DNA of 64,000 nucleotides from an uncultured Prevotella sp. (GCA_900320905.1 ONTZ01000006.1:1-64000), one strand, 5' to 3'; counted from the stretch's first letter, positions 8,251 through 16,000 are shown. The notes: a model not told the origin generated them from the sequence alone. Translations and numbers: made by a program.

Positions 8251-10788
8251 ATGAAAACAACAAAATTACATACATTTAAAGAAGTCCTAAATACAGGAAT
8301 CACAGTTGATGGGCACGAAGAACCAATCAAAATTTCCTGTTTATTCATTCCCAAGATTCAACGTTCCTATGCTCAAGGACGAAAAGCAGAAAGTGACATC
8401 AGGACAGATTTTCTTGATGATATCTTTTCCGTGCTAACTTCTGACAAGAATACGCCGTTGGAATTAAGTTTCCTTTTCGGCTCAAAGCAACTTCTTATCA
8501 ATGGGATTACAGATGGCTTTGAACTTCTTGATGGACAGCAGCGCACAACAACATTGTTTTTGCTTTACTGGTATGTTTATAATAGAGAAGGAAAACAAAT
8601 GCCAGACTTTTTAGGCCGTTTTACTTATGAAACCCGCGATACATCTACCAATTTCCTGGCGAATATTGCCAAAAAGAAGTTCTCTTTTGATGAGAAAAAG
8701 CCATCAGAGGTTTTGAAAGCAAACAAATGGTTCACGGACGATTATAATTGCGACCCCACCGTTTGTGCTATGTTAAATATGCTTGACGAGATTCATTCAA
8801 GATATAATCGTATTGAAAAACCAAACCTTACAGACAACTTGGAACGTCTACAGTTCTATGTCCTTTTGCTTGAAAAGTTTGACATGAACGACGAATTATA
8901 TATTAAGATGAATTCCCGTGGATTATCGTTAATACCTTTTGAGAACTTCAAGGCATCAATTGTGCGCTATATGAAGAAGTATCCGAATGCGATATATGGT
9001 GGAGACAAACCAGAAGATGGGGAAATCCCGTATTGGCTTGATTTTATCTCAAAAATCGATGCAAGATGGATTGACATTTTTTGGCAAAATCCGACAACGA
9101 ACGATTCTTGTAAAATTAATGAAGAGATCCTTATAAACGATAATGAAATAGGTAATCGCTATTTCCGTTTTCTCAATCGCTATTTCTTTACTAAGGCAGC
9201 GATACTGAAAGGTGTCGATGATAAAAAACTCCATGCCTTGCCATATTTTTTTACACATGATTGTGAGGATCCTGAGGCAGAGAAAAGACTCCGGGGATGG
9301 AATAATTATGTGGACCTGTTTAACTTGATAACGGATAGCCAGAAAGATATTAGTTTACCATCTGCAAAATATCCAGTATTTTCTGCTATTGAGAGAATAC
9401 TAGAAACATTCCTTACCCATCAAGATTTTATTCTTAAGTGTATACACGCTGATCCATATGGTAATACGTCCAATTTTGACGTACTAAGAAAAGATAAATA
9501 TCTTCTGCCGGATAAAATAATCTTTGCAGCTACAACTGAGTTTATAGAGAATCTACCTGAAGAAAAAGATTTCAATAGTGAGGAGGTAAAGGCGAATTTT
9601 AAACGAATGATACGAGTGGCTCATAATATAATAGAGAATACAACTATCGAGAGTGATATACCAGCAGTCGGTGTCATCAATGCGCTAAGTGAAATTATTC
9701 ATTATAAAGGCGCTATTGTTGATAATTTCTATTACAGCCTTGCCACAAATGATTTGAAGAGTCGAAACGAGCAATTAAAGGACGAAAAGGAGAAAGCAAA
9801 AGAGATGTTTGATGATAATGGAAATTATAATCAGACATGGGAAGATGCATTCAAAAAAGCAGAGAAACACCCTTTCTTTAAGGGGTCGGTCTCCTTCTTC
9901 TTTACTCCTAAAGCCGGTTCTAGTCAGGATTTCTCTAATCGATATAGTGTTATAGGTAATCTTTTTGATGAGAATGGAATAACTGAAGATTATCGAAAGA
10001 ATAAACAGCATATTTTAATTCGAGCCATGCTAAGTTGTCTCAACCATTGGGACAGATCGGGTCTCCAAGATAGGTTTTTTACAGAAAAAGCAGATAATAA
10101 AGATAAATATCTTAAAGCCCTAGTTACAGGCTGTCCAGAGGTAAGGACAATGTTCTGCAATTATTTTATTGATACAAGTATTAATATTGACGACTATCTG
10201 CGTAATATTGTGAGAGATGCTTCATGCCGCCCTGATGAAACCAATACTTCTTTCAAGATGTTGTATCGTCGACTTATTAACGATGATAATTCGAGTGCGA
10301 TATTCGATGATGTTGCAGATAGAGAATCCTCAAGGGGATGTTTCCGGATTCAGAACAATCGCAGTTATGTAATAATGATTCCTAGCAAATGGTATGATCA
10401 GTTGGTGTTAGATACTGAGCGCCATATCATAATCCCTTCACTTATCAATGATTACTCTTTTGATTATTATGATGATAATCAAAGAAAACAGATAGATAGT
10501 CTCCTCCATGATTATTGGGGATGGGGTGTCGACATACATAAGAAGTTGAAGTTCAACAACAAAGAGTATTCTTTACGTCTTATCTTTAACGCATACAAAC
10601 AAGTGGAATTTTATGTCTATGGTTCAAATGTTACGGATTTGGAGTTATGCTTTGGGATAACCAATAACACTATAAAAGAGGGTATATGCCTTCCTGAGAA
10701 GGTTCCATATCAGCTAGACAATAACAAGCAGGTAATCATTGATAAAATTTCAGAAATAGAAAACAAATTAGCAACATTACAACAATAA
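8251..10788 (+). CDS. Second DUF262-family protein, no visible nuclease motif
   Basis: An 845-aa protein starting at ATG 8251, 10 bases after the first DUF262 gene. DUF262 motifs are IQRSYAQGR near residues 37-45 and DGQQRTTT with Asp94-Arg98. The remaining ~700 residues are long and rich in Asp, Asn and Lys. I cannot find the DIEH or NLTLL signatures of DUF1524, so it may lack nuclease activity or use another fold. The last 25 residues look like a coiled coil. The tight spacing implies that it works with its neighbour, perhaps as a regulator or specificity subunit. This tandem of one complete and one nuclease-less DUF262 protein is unusual. Confidence 0.82.
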   Translation: MKTTKLHTFKEVLNTGITVDGHEEPIKISCLFIPKIQRSYAQGRKAESDIRTDFLDDIFSVLTSDKNTPLELSFLFGSKQLLINGITDGFELLDGQQRTTTLFLLYWYVYNREGKQMPDFLGRFTYETRDTSTNFLANIAKKKFSFDEKKPSEVLKANKWFTDDYNCDPTVCAMLNMLDEIHSRYNRIEKPNLTDNLERLQFYVLLLEKFDMNDELYIKMNSRGLSLIPFENFKASIVRYMKKYPNAIYGGDKPEDGEIPYWLDFISKIDARWIDIFWQNPTTNDSCKINEEILINDNEIGNRYFRFLNRYFFTKAAILKGVDDKKLHALPYFFTHDCEDPEAEKRLRGWNNYVDLFNLITDSQKDISLPSAKYPVFSAIERILETFLTHQDFILKCIHADPYGNTSNFDVLRKDKYLLPDKIIFAATTEFIENLPEEKDFNSEEVKANFKRMIRVAHNIIENTTIESDIPAVGVINALSEIIHYKGAIVDNFYYSLATNDLKSRNEQLKDEKEKAKEMFDDNGNYNQTWEDAFKKAEKHPFFKGSVSFFFTPKAGSSQDFSNRYSVIGNLFDENGITEDYRKNKQHILIRAMLSCLNHWDRSGLQDRFFTEKADNKDKYLKALVTGCPEVRTMFCNYFIDTSINIDDYLRNIVRDASCRPDETNTSFKMLYRRLINDDNSSAIFDDVADRESSRGCFRIQNNRSYVIMIPSKWYDQLVLDTERHIIIPSLINDYSFDYYDDNQRKQIDSLLHDYWGWGVDIHKKLKFNNKEYSLRLIFNAYKQVEFYVYGSNVTDLELCFGITNNTIKEGICLPEKVPYQLDNNKQVIIDKISEIENKLATLQQ

Positions 10789-10876
10789 AGAGAATCATAA
10801 TTACATTAATAGAAATCTTTTTTGTCCAGACCCTATATTAGCGTAATAATTTACCTTTTTATTCACTTTTCCCACA

Positions 10877-10914
10877 GGTGTGCCCCAATCCGGCGCACCT
10901 TTGATGTATCTTTG
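10877..10914 (+). promoter_or_regulatory. 23-bp inverted repeat plus -7 box, copy 3
   Basis: GGTGTGCC (10877-10884), loop CCAATCC, GGCGCACC (10892-10899), 7 bases, TATCTTTG (10907-10914). The arms match copies 1 and 2 exactly. The following bases TTTGATG are a poor U-run, which makes a pure terminator role unlikely. Confidence 0.75.
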
Positions 10915-10964
10915 CGCCATTATCAAAAGAAGATGGAGACAAATCGTATAATTTCAAGTTGAAT

Positions 10965-11525
10965 ATGACACTAACAGATTCTATGATGCAGAAGTTTTTA
11001 GAGCCTGGACTATGGTTCTATAAAACATATCAGCCAATGACTGATATAAGTAAAATGGTTTATGAACTGAGCGTAAAGAACGGCGTGCCTGTAACCGTTC
11101 TATCAAGTTGTAACACGAGAATACAGCAAAGCATTATTGCAATGGTTAAAAAGGATTGCATAGATGCTGCATGTAATGAAAATGAGCGGAATTGGCTGGA
11201 ACAGGAGATGTCAGAGTACAACACTCATGGTTTCTTCTTTCATCCTCAAGAAATGAATGACTATGTTGAGAATGGTTCGTTCTGGTCTAATTATGTGCAC
11301 TTCAATGATGAAGAATGGTTGAATTTCTCATGCTGTCCTTATAATGTTGTTATTATTGAAGATATTCATGTCTTATGTGATTATGAAGGAGAGACAGACT
11401 TGGCAAATACACTTCCTTTGTTACAAGCTGATGCGATTGAGAGAAATAAAACAGTTGTAGTCTTTTTGTTAGATAATGCATCAGAAATAATAGCACATTT
11501 CATTGAATCACATCTTTTTTATTAG
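10965..11525 (+). CDS. Unknown 186-aa protein, possible relic of a RecA-fold ATPase
   Basis: The ATG at 10965 is preferred over the in-frame TTG at 10959. No family is recognised. The layout recalls the second half of a DnaB-type RecA fold: a strand (PVTVLSS), helices, a Walker-B-like strand VVIIEDIHVL, then another strand VVVFLL. No Walker A precedes it. That comparison is by eye and weak. It has its own copy of the shared operator, which ties it to the island. It may instead be an unrelated regulator or inhibitor. Confidence 0.65.
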   Translation: MTLTDSMMQKFLEPGLWFYKTYQPMTDISKMVYELSVKNGVPVTVLSSCNTRIQQSIIAMVKKDCIDAACNENERNWLEQEMSEYNTHGFFFHPQEMNDYVENGSFWSNYVHFNDEEWLNFSCCPYNVVIIEDIHVLCDYEGETDLANTLPLLQADAIERNKTVVVFLLDNASEIIAHFIESHLFY

Positions 11526-11558
11526 GCCCCAAATCGGCAGAGGTTGCTTTTATCTTTG
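11521..11558 (+). promoter_or_regulatory. Promoter with degenerate copy of the shared operator
   Basis: TATCTTTG at 11551-11558. The 23 bases ending 7 bases upstream (11521-11543) match the operator at about 14 of 23 positions, best in the centre GGCCCCAAATCGGC. The site overlaps the end of the preceding gene, whose coding need may explain the lost arms. Confidence 0.5.
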
Positions 11559-11583
11559 CAGTGTGAACAATAAGAGAAGCAAT

Positions 11584-11898
11584 ATGAAAAGGAAAAAGAG
11601 AGATGAGAACTCTGAGAACTGGAGTTACAAGAATGACTACCCAATATCGGAAGTCTGGGGTACCTACCACTATATTGCGAGGGACATTGTACCTCGTTTG
11701 AAAGCATTTAAGGCACTCGATAAGCATGGGTATGCACCAGACTTTAAGGATATAGATGCCTGGAATAAGGCTATTCAGAAGATGATTGATGCTTTTGAAT
11801 TAGTAGGCCCCAACAAAGTGGTATATAGTGATGACTATCCGATCATCTATGAGGGATTGGATTTGTTTCGTAAATATTTTCTTAATTTATGGGATTGA
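11584..11898 (+). CDS. Unknown 104-aa protein
   Basis: Start ATG 11584 lies about 25 bases after a TATCTTTG box; the same frame is open further upstream but only through the promoter. A charged Lys/Arg/Glu start is followed by an aromatic-rich helical protein (WGTYHYIARDIVPRL). No signal peptide, membrane segment or known motif is seen. Its last 10 bases overlap the next gene, so the two are probably co-translated. Confidence 0.65.
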   Translation: MKRKKRDENSENWSYKNDYPISEVWGTYHYIARDIVPRLKAFKALDKHGYAPDFKDIDAWNKAIQKMIDAFELVGPNKVVYSDDYPIIYEGLDLFRKYFLNLWD

Positions 11899-12539
11899 TT
11901 ATCAAATATTTAAATGGCTGTGGCGTTGAGGCCATAGATAGGGAGATTATACAAAAGTATAATGATTACCATCGTCATGACTCAAACGATGATGTACTGT
12001 TGTCCTTGCGAAAAGACATCATTAATAAAAAGATGTTGGCAATTCAGAAAGAGTTGTTGCCTGACATCATCGCCTTCAATGATGCATTGCGAGAGGCTCT
12101 TCGTGAAATGTACGATCGGGCCTATCGTATCTGGGATAAGATGATAAATACCATAGATGAGGGTGATGGCGAAGAGATGGAACTCACTGCTAAGTGCTAT
12201 CTCGATGTAGACTATCCGACTTTACATCCCATGCAAGGTGATGATAGGCAAGATTTATGGTATGCCCTTTGTGATGAGGATTTAAACCCATTGTATGCTG
12301 ATGGAATATCTGTGTTGACTCTCACGTTTCCAAGAGATGAGGGCTACACCTTTGATTCATTCATTGGTATGGATTGTCCGCCTCCAAATTGGAATGAGGG
12401 TCTTGACCCTCTGCTGACAAAGGATTTGCATCTTATCAGCCAGTTTCATAACCTCTTTCAGCATATGCTATTCGCCATTACGGATTTCATCTATGTGAGG
12501 AAGTTCAGAACGGAGATTAAGATAGAGATAACAAAGTAA
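11889..12539 (+). CDS. Unknown 216-aa protein
   Basis: Overlaps the previous gene by 10 bases. The protein is acidic, with a long helical middle (about residues 45-90) and an Asp/Pro-rich second half (CPPPNWNEGLDPLL). No motif, signal or membrane segment is recognised. The overlap suggests a two-component complex with the 104-aa protein. The gene ends just before a candidate small RNA on the other strand. Confidence 0.65.
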   Translation: MGLIIKYLNGCGVEAIDREIIQKYNDYHRHDSNDDVLLSLRKDIINKKMLAIQKELLPDIIAFNDALREALREMYDRAYRIWDKMINTIDEGDGEEMELTAKCYLDVDYPTLHPMQGDDRQDLWYALCDEDLNPLYADGISVLTLTFPRDEGYTFDSFIGMDCPPPNWNEGLDPLLTKDLHLISQFHNLFQHMLFAITDFIYVRKFRTEIKIEITK

Positions 12540-12596
12540 AAAAACGCTTTAATCCCAGAGGATAATAAGGAAAAATAGGTTTCACCTTATTATATA

Positions 12597-12663
12597 TAAA
12601 AAGAAAGGGGAATCGCATCACTGCGGGTCCCCCTCTGAGATGGTGACAAATCCTTCATTTGTC
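12597..12663 (-). ncRNA. Candidate small RNA with terminator hairpin
   Basis: On the minus strand a TACCTTTG box (12669-12676) is followed by a perfect hairpin GACAAAT-gaagg-ATTTGTC, then a stem of GGGGA/TCCCC and CGCA/TGCG around a GTGA tetraloop, then a U-rich run. The predicted RNA is about 65 bases and has no convincing open frame. Promoter, two hairpins and U-run make it a plausible free-standing small RNA; expression is not known. Confidence 0.5.
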
Positions 12664-12668
12664 GTTTG

Positions 12669-12676
12669 CAAAGGTA
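12669..12676 (-). promoter_or_regulatory. -7 box for the candidate small RNA
   Basis: Reads TACCTTTG on the minus strand, about 7 bases before the predicted RNA start. Confidence 0.5.
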
Positions 12677-12735
12677 GACATTATTTGAGAATAAAACAAG
12701 CCCAAAACTATAATTCCTGTTAAAACATCAAAAGT

Positions 12736-12770
12736 GTACCGAGTTTTGGTACAGGTGACTTCTATTTTTG
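12736..12770 (+). promoter_or_regulatory. Promoter and small inverted repeat of the 65-aa gene
   Basis: GTACC (12736-12740) and GGTAC (12748-12752) form a short dyad around GAGTTTT, followed by TATTTTTG at 12763-12770, 6 bases before the ATG at 12776. The message may be nearly leaderless. Confidence 0.5.
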
Positions 12771-12775
12771 CGGTT

Positions 12776-12973
12776 ATGGGAGAATACGACGATATCATTA
12801 ATCTGCCACATTACGAGCCAAAGTATCATCCAAGGATGTCGATGTGGAAGCGTGCAGCCCAGTTTGCACCGTTTGCTGCTGTAAGGGGGTATGAAGAAGC
12901 CGTCAGGGAAACGGAGAGGCAGAATGAAGCATTGTATGAACCAAATTATGATGATAGCGAAATAGAAATATAA
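12776..12973 (+). CDS. Small protein of the DDIINLPHY type
   Basis: A 65-aa protein from ATG 12776. The in-frame upstream extension runs through the promoter and is rejected. It matches small conserved proteins beginning (K/E)YDDIINLPH, with HPRMSMWKRAAQFAPFAA in the middle, which in many Firmicutes lie beside Y-family DNA polymerase genes. No polymerase is present here. Function is unknown; a link to mutagenic repair is known only by gene neighbourhood in other genomes. It is followed directly by a hairpin repeat. Confidence 0.7.
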   Translation: MGEYDDIINLPHYEPKYHPRMSMWKRAAQFAPFAAVRGYEEAVRETERQNEALYEPNYDDSEIEI

Positions 12974-12996
12974 AAATGGGGCTCCGCTGAGTCCCT
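12972..12996. repeat. Hairpin repeat, copy 1
   Basis: GGGGCTC-cgct-GAGTCCC, a 7-base stem with one G-T pair, placed just after a stop codon. A copy identical over at least 24 bases lies at 50156-50181, also just after a gene. It may be a terminator-like dispersed element. Confidence 0.65.
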
Positions 12997-13035
12997 TAAA
13001 TGTTAACCTTAAATCTAATACTATGAATTTGTACA

Positions 13036-13777
13036 TTATTTGATTCTATTGATCAACTCCTGGGAGGAGGTTTCTTGCATCTTAATGTAGGCAAAGAGTT
13101 TCTTCCCGGCATCCTTCAGGCTGGCCCCGAAGAGATAGACTACATCATCGATATCGTTGGCTCAACATGGTCAGAGTATCGACATTGATATAATTATCGA
13201 TAAGTATGATGGATTGCTTGGCCTGTCTGATAAGACTGATGATGTGGGCGTAGGCATCGAAAATCTGTCCGTCGTAAAAGATGCCCTCCACTGGGGGTAA
13301 TGAGGAACGGACAAAGAAATCCACCTTGCTCTTTAATTCCTGAATCTGAGCATCCTGCTTGACAACGTGCTGTTCCAGGGCGGCAATTCTGGTGTTGACA
13401 ACATAGCCTTTAAGCAAATAGTCTTTTAATACTTGATTAGCCCATTGCCTGAACTCAATGCCTCTTTTTGTGTTTACTCTGAAACCTACAGAGATAATGG
13501 CATCAAGATTATAAAACTCCACTTTTCGTTTAACTGTTCTGTTTCCTTCTTTGCGAACTAGTTCCAAAATGGAACTTGTTGATTCTTTCTTTAATTCGTC
13601 ACATTCATAAATATTTTGGAGATGCTTCGTTATGGCTTGTCTTTTTGTACCAAATAATTCTGCCATTTGAGCCTGACTCAACCATACGGTTTCTTCACCC
13701 ATTCTCACTTCCAGCCTGATGGTTTCATCGGGTTGGTACATCACTATCTCACCAGTGTTTGATTCAATGTTGTTCAT
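13036..13777 (-). pseudogene. rhuM-family gene with internal deletion and frameshift
   Basis: The frame from 13777 encodes 210 aa matching the RhuM family: VWLSQAQMAELFGTKRQAI, a MerR-like helix region, GFRVNTKRGIEFRQWANQ and a start of the C-terminal phospholipase-D-like part ending DTLTMLSQ. It then stops at 13145. In the next frame the true C-terminus resumes immediately (DVVYLFGASLKDAGKKLF) and ends at 13036-13038. Around 40 residues between these segments, including the expected HDRF motif, are missing. The simplest reading is a deletion that also shifted frame. The truncated 210-aa product could still be made. RhuM is implicated in host interaction by name only. Confidence 0.8.
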
Positions 13778-13809
13778 ACCATTAAACTTTTGTTACTCAT
13801 TTGATGGTG

Positions 13810-13817
13810 CAAAGGTA
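13810..13817 (-). promoter_or_regulatory. -7 box of the rhuM pseudogene
   Basis: Reads TACCTTTG on the minus strand, 33 bases upstream of the ATG at 13777, so the broken gene keeps its promoter. Confidence 0.55.
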
Positions 13818-13964
13818 CGAACTATTCTTGAAAAACCCAAATATTTGGAGGTTTTTAGTTGCGAAGAACATCAAAGAAAGTTAAAGGGAAATGTGTTATC
13901 GAGGAAAAACGGGGTTTCGTCGATAAAGTAGAAAAAGGGGTTTTGTGGAGTCGATTATTAGTAC

Positions 13965-13972
13965 TACTTTTG
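13965..13972 (+). promoter_or_regulatory. First leader promoter (-7 box)
   Basis: TACTTTTG. The transcript would run through 13980-14120, which holds no supported gene; an inverted CACAC/GTGTG pair lies near 13990-14010. Confidence 0.45.
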
Positions 13973-14121
13973 CAGCCGTTTGCGAAACACACCTATGAAA
14001 TGCACGTGTGAAAAGCAATAATCAAGTAAGTAAACCGCCAGAAATGGCATTAAAATTATGGAGGATCGCTAATGAAGAAATAAAAGATGGGTAAAAATTT
14101 GGATTTGTGGAAGATTTAGAC

Positions 14122-14129
14122 TATCTTTG
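14122..14129 (+). promoter_or_regulatory. Second leader promoter (-7 box)
   Basis: TATCTTTG, giving a predicted transcript start near 14136 ahead of the structured region at 14218-14280 and the gene at 14402. Confidence 0.5.
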
Positions 14130-14135
14130 CAGTCC

Positions 14136-14290
14136 AGATAGTTCTTTGAGGGAAATGGAGCCAAGTCGTTCGCTAACACGAACTCTAGCAGGTAAGTAAA
14201 GTTATCACAAAAATAAGATACATGCAACGAATGGCCGCTGACTCACGTGCATACGTGGGGTCAGCGGTGTGTGCATGTATTATAGGTTTT
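14136..14290 (+). ncRNA. Structured leader or small RNA with compound hairpin and U-run
   Basis: Downstream of the TATCTTTG box are a GTTCG/CGAAC hairpin (near 14168) and a compound hairpin: ATACATGCA (14218-14226) pairs with TGCATGTAT (14272-14280), and inside it CCGCTGAC pairs with GTCAGCGG, capped by ACGT/ACGT. A run of seven T follows at 14287. It looks like a terminator or attenuator between the promoter and the 431-aa gene at 14402, or the end of a free-standing RNA. Confidence 0.5.
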
Positions 14291-14359
14291 TTTGCTAGAG
14301 GCCTTGTGTTACTATCGTTGACCCTTTTTCTCATCTTTTCTTTCAAGGGCTTATTATGA
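14222..14359 (+). CDS. Possible 45-aa membrane peptide overlapping the hairpin
   Basis: An ATG inside the hairpin opens a 45-codon frame to TGA at 14357-14359. The second half is one strongly hydrophobic segment (LVLLSLTLFLIFSF). It could be a leader peptide coupled to the hairpin or a small membrane toxin. The frame must pass through both hairpin arms, and no clear ribosome-binding site is visible, so it may be chance. Low confidence. Confidence 0.25.
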   Translation: MQRMAADSRAYVGSAVCACIIGFFARGLVLLSLTLFLIFSFKGLL

Positions 14360-14401
14360 GAAACAAATTATGAATTATAAACTTTAAATCAACAAAACAA
14401 A

Positions 14402-15697
14402 ATGCTATTCAGTATAAGAATATCAAAAATCTTCGAAAGCAGGGCGATCTATGATCTTCTCAAAGAAGACAATCCTGCTGTTTACCTTCTGTTCGTATTG
14501 TGTAACAGACTTGCCCTTGATGGTGCCATCAATCATGGTAAGGAGTTTTTGGAGGATTTGAAAAATGGAAAACTCCAAGAGATTCCAGACTATGATGTGA
14601 ACCTGGTAACGAAACATGAAAACTACATCAGGACAGGTAAGATGGAGTACGACATGACACAAATGGCTAAGGATAATGAAACCATCGGGGAACTGCTGTA
14701 TAAACTGTTTAAGGATGTCTGGGATCTCACCACAATAGACCTTTACTTTGATAATGATGACAAGTTACTGGTGATGATAGATTTGATTAAGATGATAAAC
14801 TCCACTATCCAAGATGCTCCTGCGTCGCTCTATGAAAACAACTTCCCCAACCTGATGAAACGCTTCGACTGGACAGAGGTGGAAGAAGAGTACCAGAAAG
14901 AGAAGAGGCGGAACTGCGTGACAATGGATTGGCTTCAAGAAAAACAGGAGGATGTGCTCAAAGAGGCTTTGGAGTTGGATATCATGCACTATGCCGATGA
15001 TCCATCGATACAGTATCTTGAAAGTGTGGACTATGATTATCACAGGAGTTTCCTGCCTTGTTCATATACACCGCCTACTATTTATAAAAAGGCATACGCT
15101 AAGATTATGAAATTGGCCAAAAGGGTGAAGGGGCTCTTTATCCCCAATCTGGGGGAATATGGCAAGCATTTCGCACCGATACTTTATAATTTCCGCCCAG
15201 AACAGAAATATGCCATCTTCAAAGTCATCAAGAAAATGGAACTCATTCACAAAGACATGGTGCAGGAGAATGAGGAACTGGGGCAGTATCTGGGTTTCGA
15301 CCAAGAGAATACCGAGACACTTGAAAACACGAAATACTTTGCTCCTTATTTCCATCTGACTAAGATGCTGGGTGAAGGGTGGTTCAAGAAGAATAGGGCC
15401 GATGCCAAGTATAATGAACAATGGGCTGAGAAATTTATAGAAGGTCTGCTCAGATCGGAGTATGGCTTGCAGATTGCCAATGACTGGAAAGATTGTGGCG
15501 ACAAGATCAAAGGTTATGTGATAGGTTGCCTGAAAGAGGCTGGTGTCTTCAAGGAGAATGTATCTAACGACAGCCTTGCAAGGGATGCTGACATTATCAG
15601 CAATACGAGAACTTTCAGCAAGTATATTGGAAGTGAAAGCAGGAAGCAACCCTATGCTGAATGGGTAAAAACACACGTAAATGATTACTGCAAATAG
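14402..15697 (+). CDS. Unknown 431-aa protein
   Basis: A soluble, mostly helical protein without signal peptide or membrane segments. No catalytic motif or named domain is recognised. Residues 150-190 (EEYQKEKRRNC, WLQEKQEDVLKEALEL) look coiled. The C-terminus has a charged NTRTFSKYIG segment. A strong terminator follows 30 bases after the stop. The gene lies between the structured leader at 14136 and the GCGAT repeat field, so it could belong to either the island or the primase cassette. Confidence 0.7.
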   Translation: MLFSIRISKIFESRAIYDLLKEDNPAVYLLFVLCNRLALDGAINHGKEFLEDLKNGKLQEIPDYDVNLVTKHENYIRTGKMEYDMTQMAKDNETIGELLYKLFKDVWDLTTIDLYFDNDDKLLVMIDLIKMINSTIQDAPASLYENNFPNLMKRFDWTEVEEEYQKEKRRNCVTMDWLQEKQEDVLKEALELDIMHYADDPSIQYLESVDYDYHRSFLPCSYTPPTIYKKAYAKIMKLAKRVKGLFIPNLGEYGKHFAPILYNFRPEQKYAIFKVIKKMELIHKDMVQENEELGQYLGFDQENTETLENTKYFAPYFHLTKMLGEGWFKKNRADAKYNEQWAEKFIEGLLRSEYGLQIANDWKDCGDKIKGYVIGCLKEAGVFKENVSNDSLARDADIISNTRTFSKYIGSESRKQPYAEWVKTHVNDYCK

Positions 15698-15714
15698 GTC
15701 GTAAAAACACACAA

Positions 15715-15865
15715 AATGCGACAGAAAGTGCGATAGAACATATAAAATTCTATCGCACTATTTTTTTTGAAAAAAATTTTTCCCTTTGTTTATCGAGGTT
15801 TGCGGGCTGTTTTGCCATGCGATGAAAAATGCGATGAAAATAAATTTTTCCATCGCATCATCGCA
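15715..15865. repeat. Cluster of seven TGCGAY repeats, iteron-like
   Basis: Within 150 AT-rich bases the motif TGCGA(T/C)(A/G)(G/A)AA occurs about seven times on both strands. The last four form a long dyad at 15818-15865, ending 3 bases before the -7 box TACTTTTG (15869-15876). The cluster sits directly upstream of the primase cassette. It may be operator sites for the KilAC-like protein or iterons of a replication origin; I cannot tell which. Confidence 0.65.
15727..15768 (+). terminator. Rho-independent terminator built from GCGATA repeats
   Basis: AGTGCGATAGAA (15727-15738) pairs perfectly with TTCTATCGCACT (15748-15759), followed by a run of eight T. The stem halves are also members of the GCGAT repeat family around it. 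Confidence 0.85.
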
Positions 15866-15868
15866 TTC

Positions 15869-16000
15869 TACTTTTGCACCAGAAAAGTTGAAACTGCAAT
15901 GGCGGTGGATATTTCTGGCGATCTTTGACATGGTGAGACAACAAACCGCACGGGTAGGCTCGGGCGAGGAAAAATACTATCCTGGGGCTTCGGCTCCGGG
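15869..16000 (+). promoter_or_regulatory. Cassette promoter and structured leader
   Basis: TACTTTTG at 15869-15876 starts a ~190-base leader to the ATG at 16074. At 15981-16000 an 8-pair hairpin is closed by a TTCG tetraloop (CCTGGGGC/GCTCCGGG), and bases near 16017-16043 form an imperfect TACGTA...TACGTA dyad. No gene is supported in 15698-16073. Confidence 0.55.

Noticed and set aside
14402..15697. RteC-like regulator
   Set aside because: Only the general size and a charged C-terminal segment suggested it; no specific motif could be matched.
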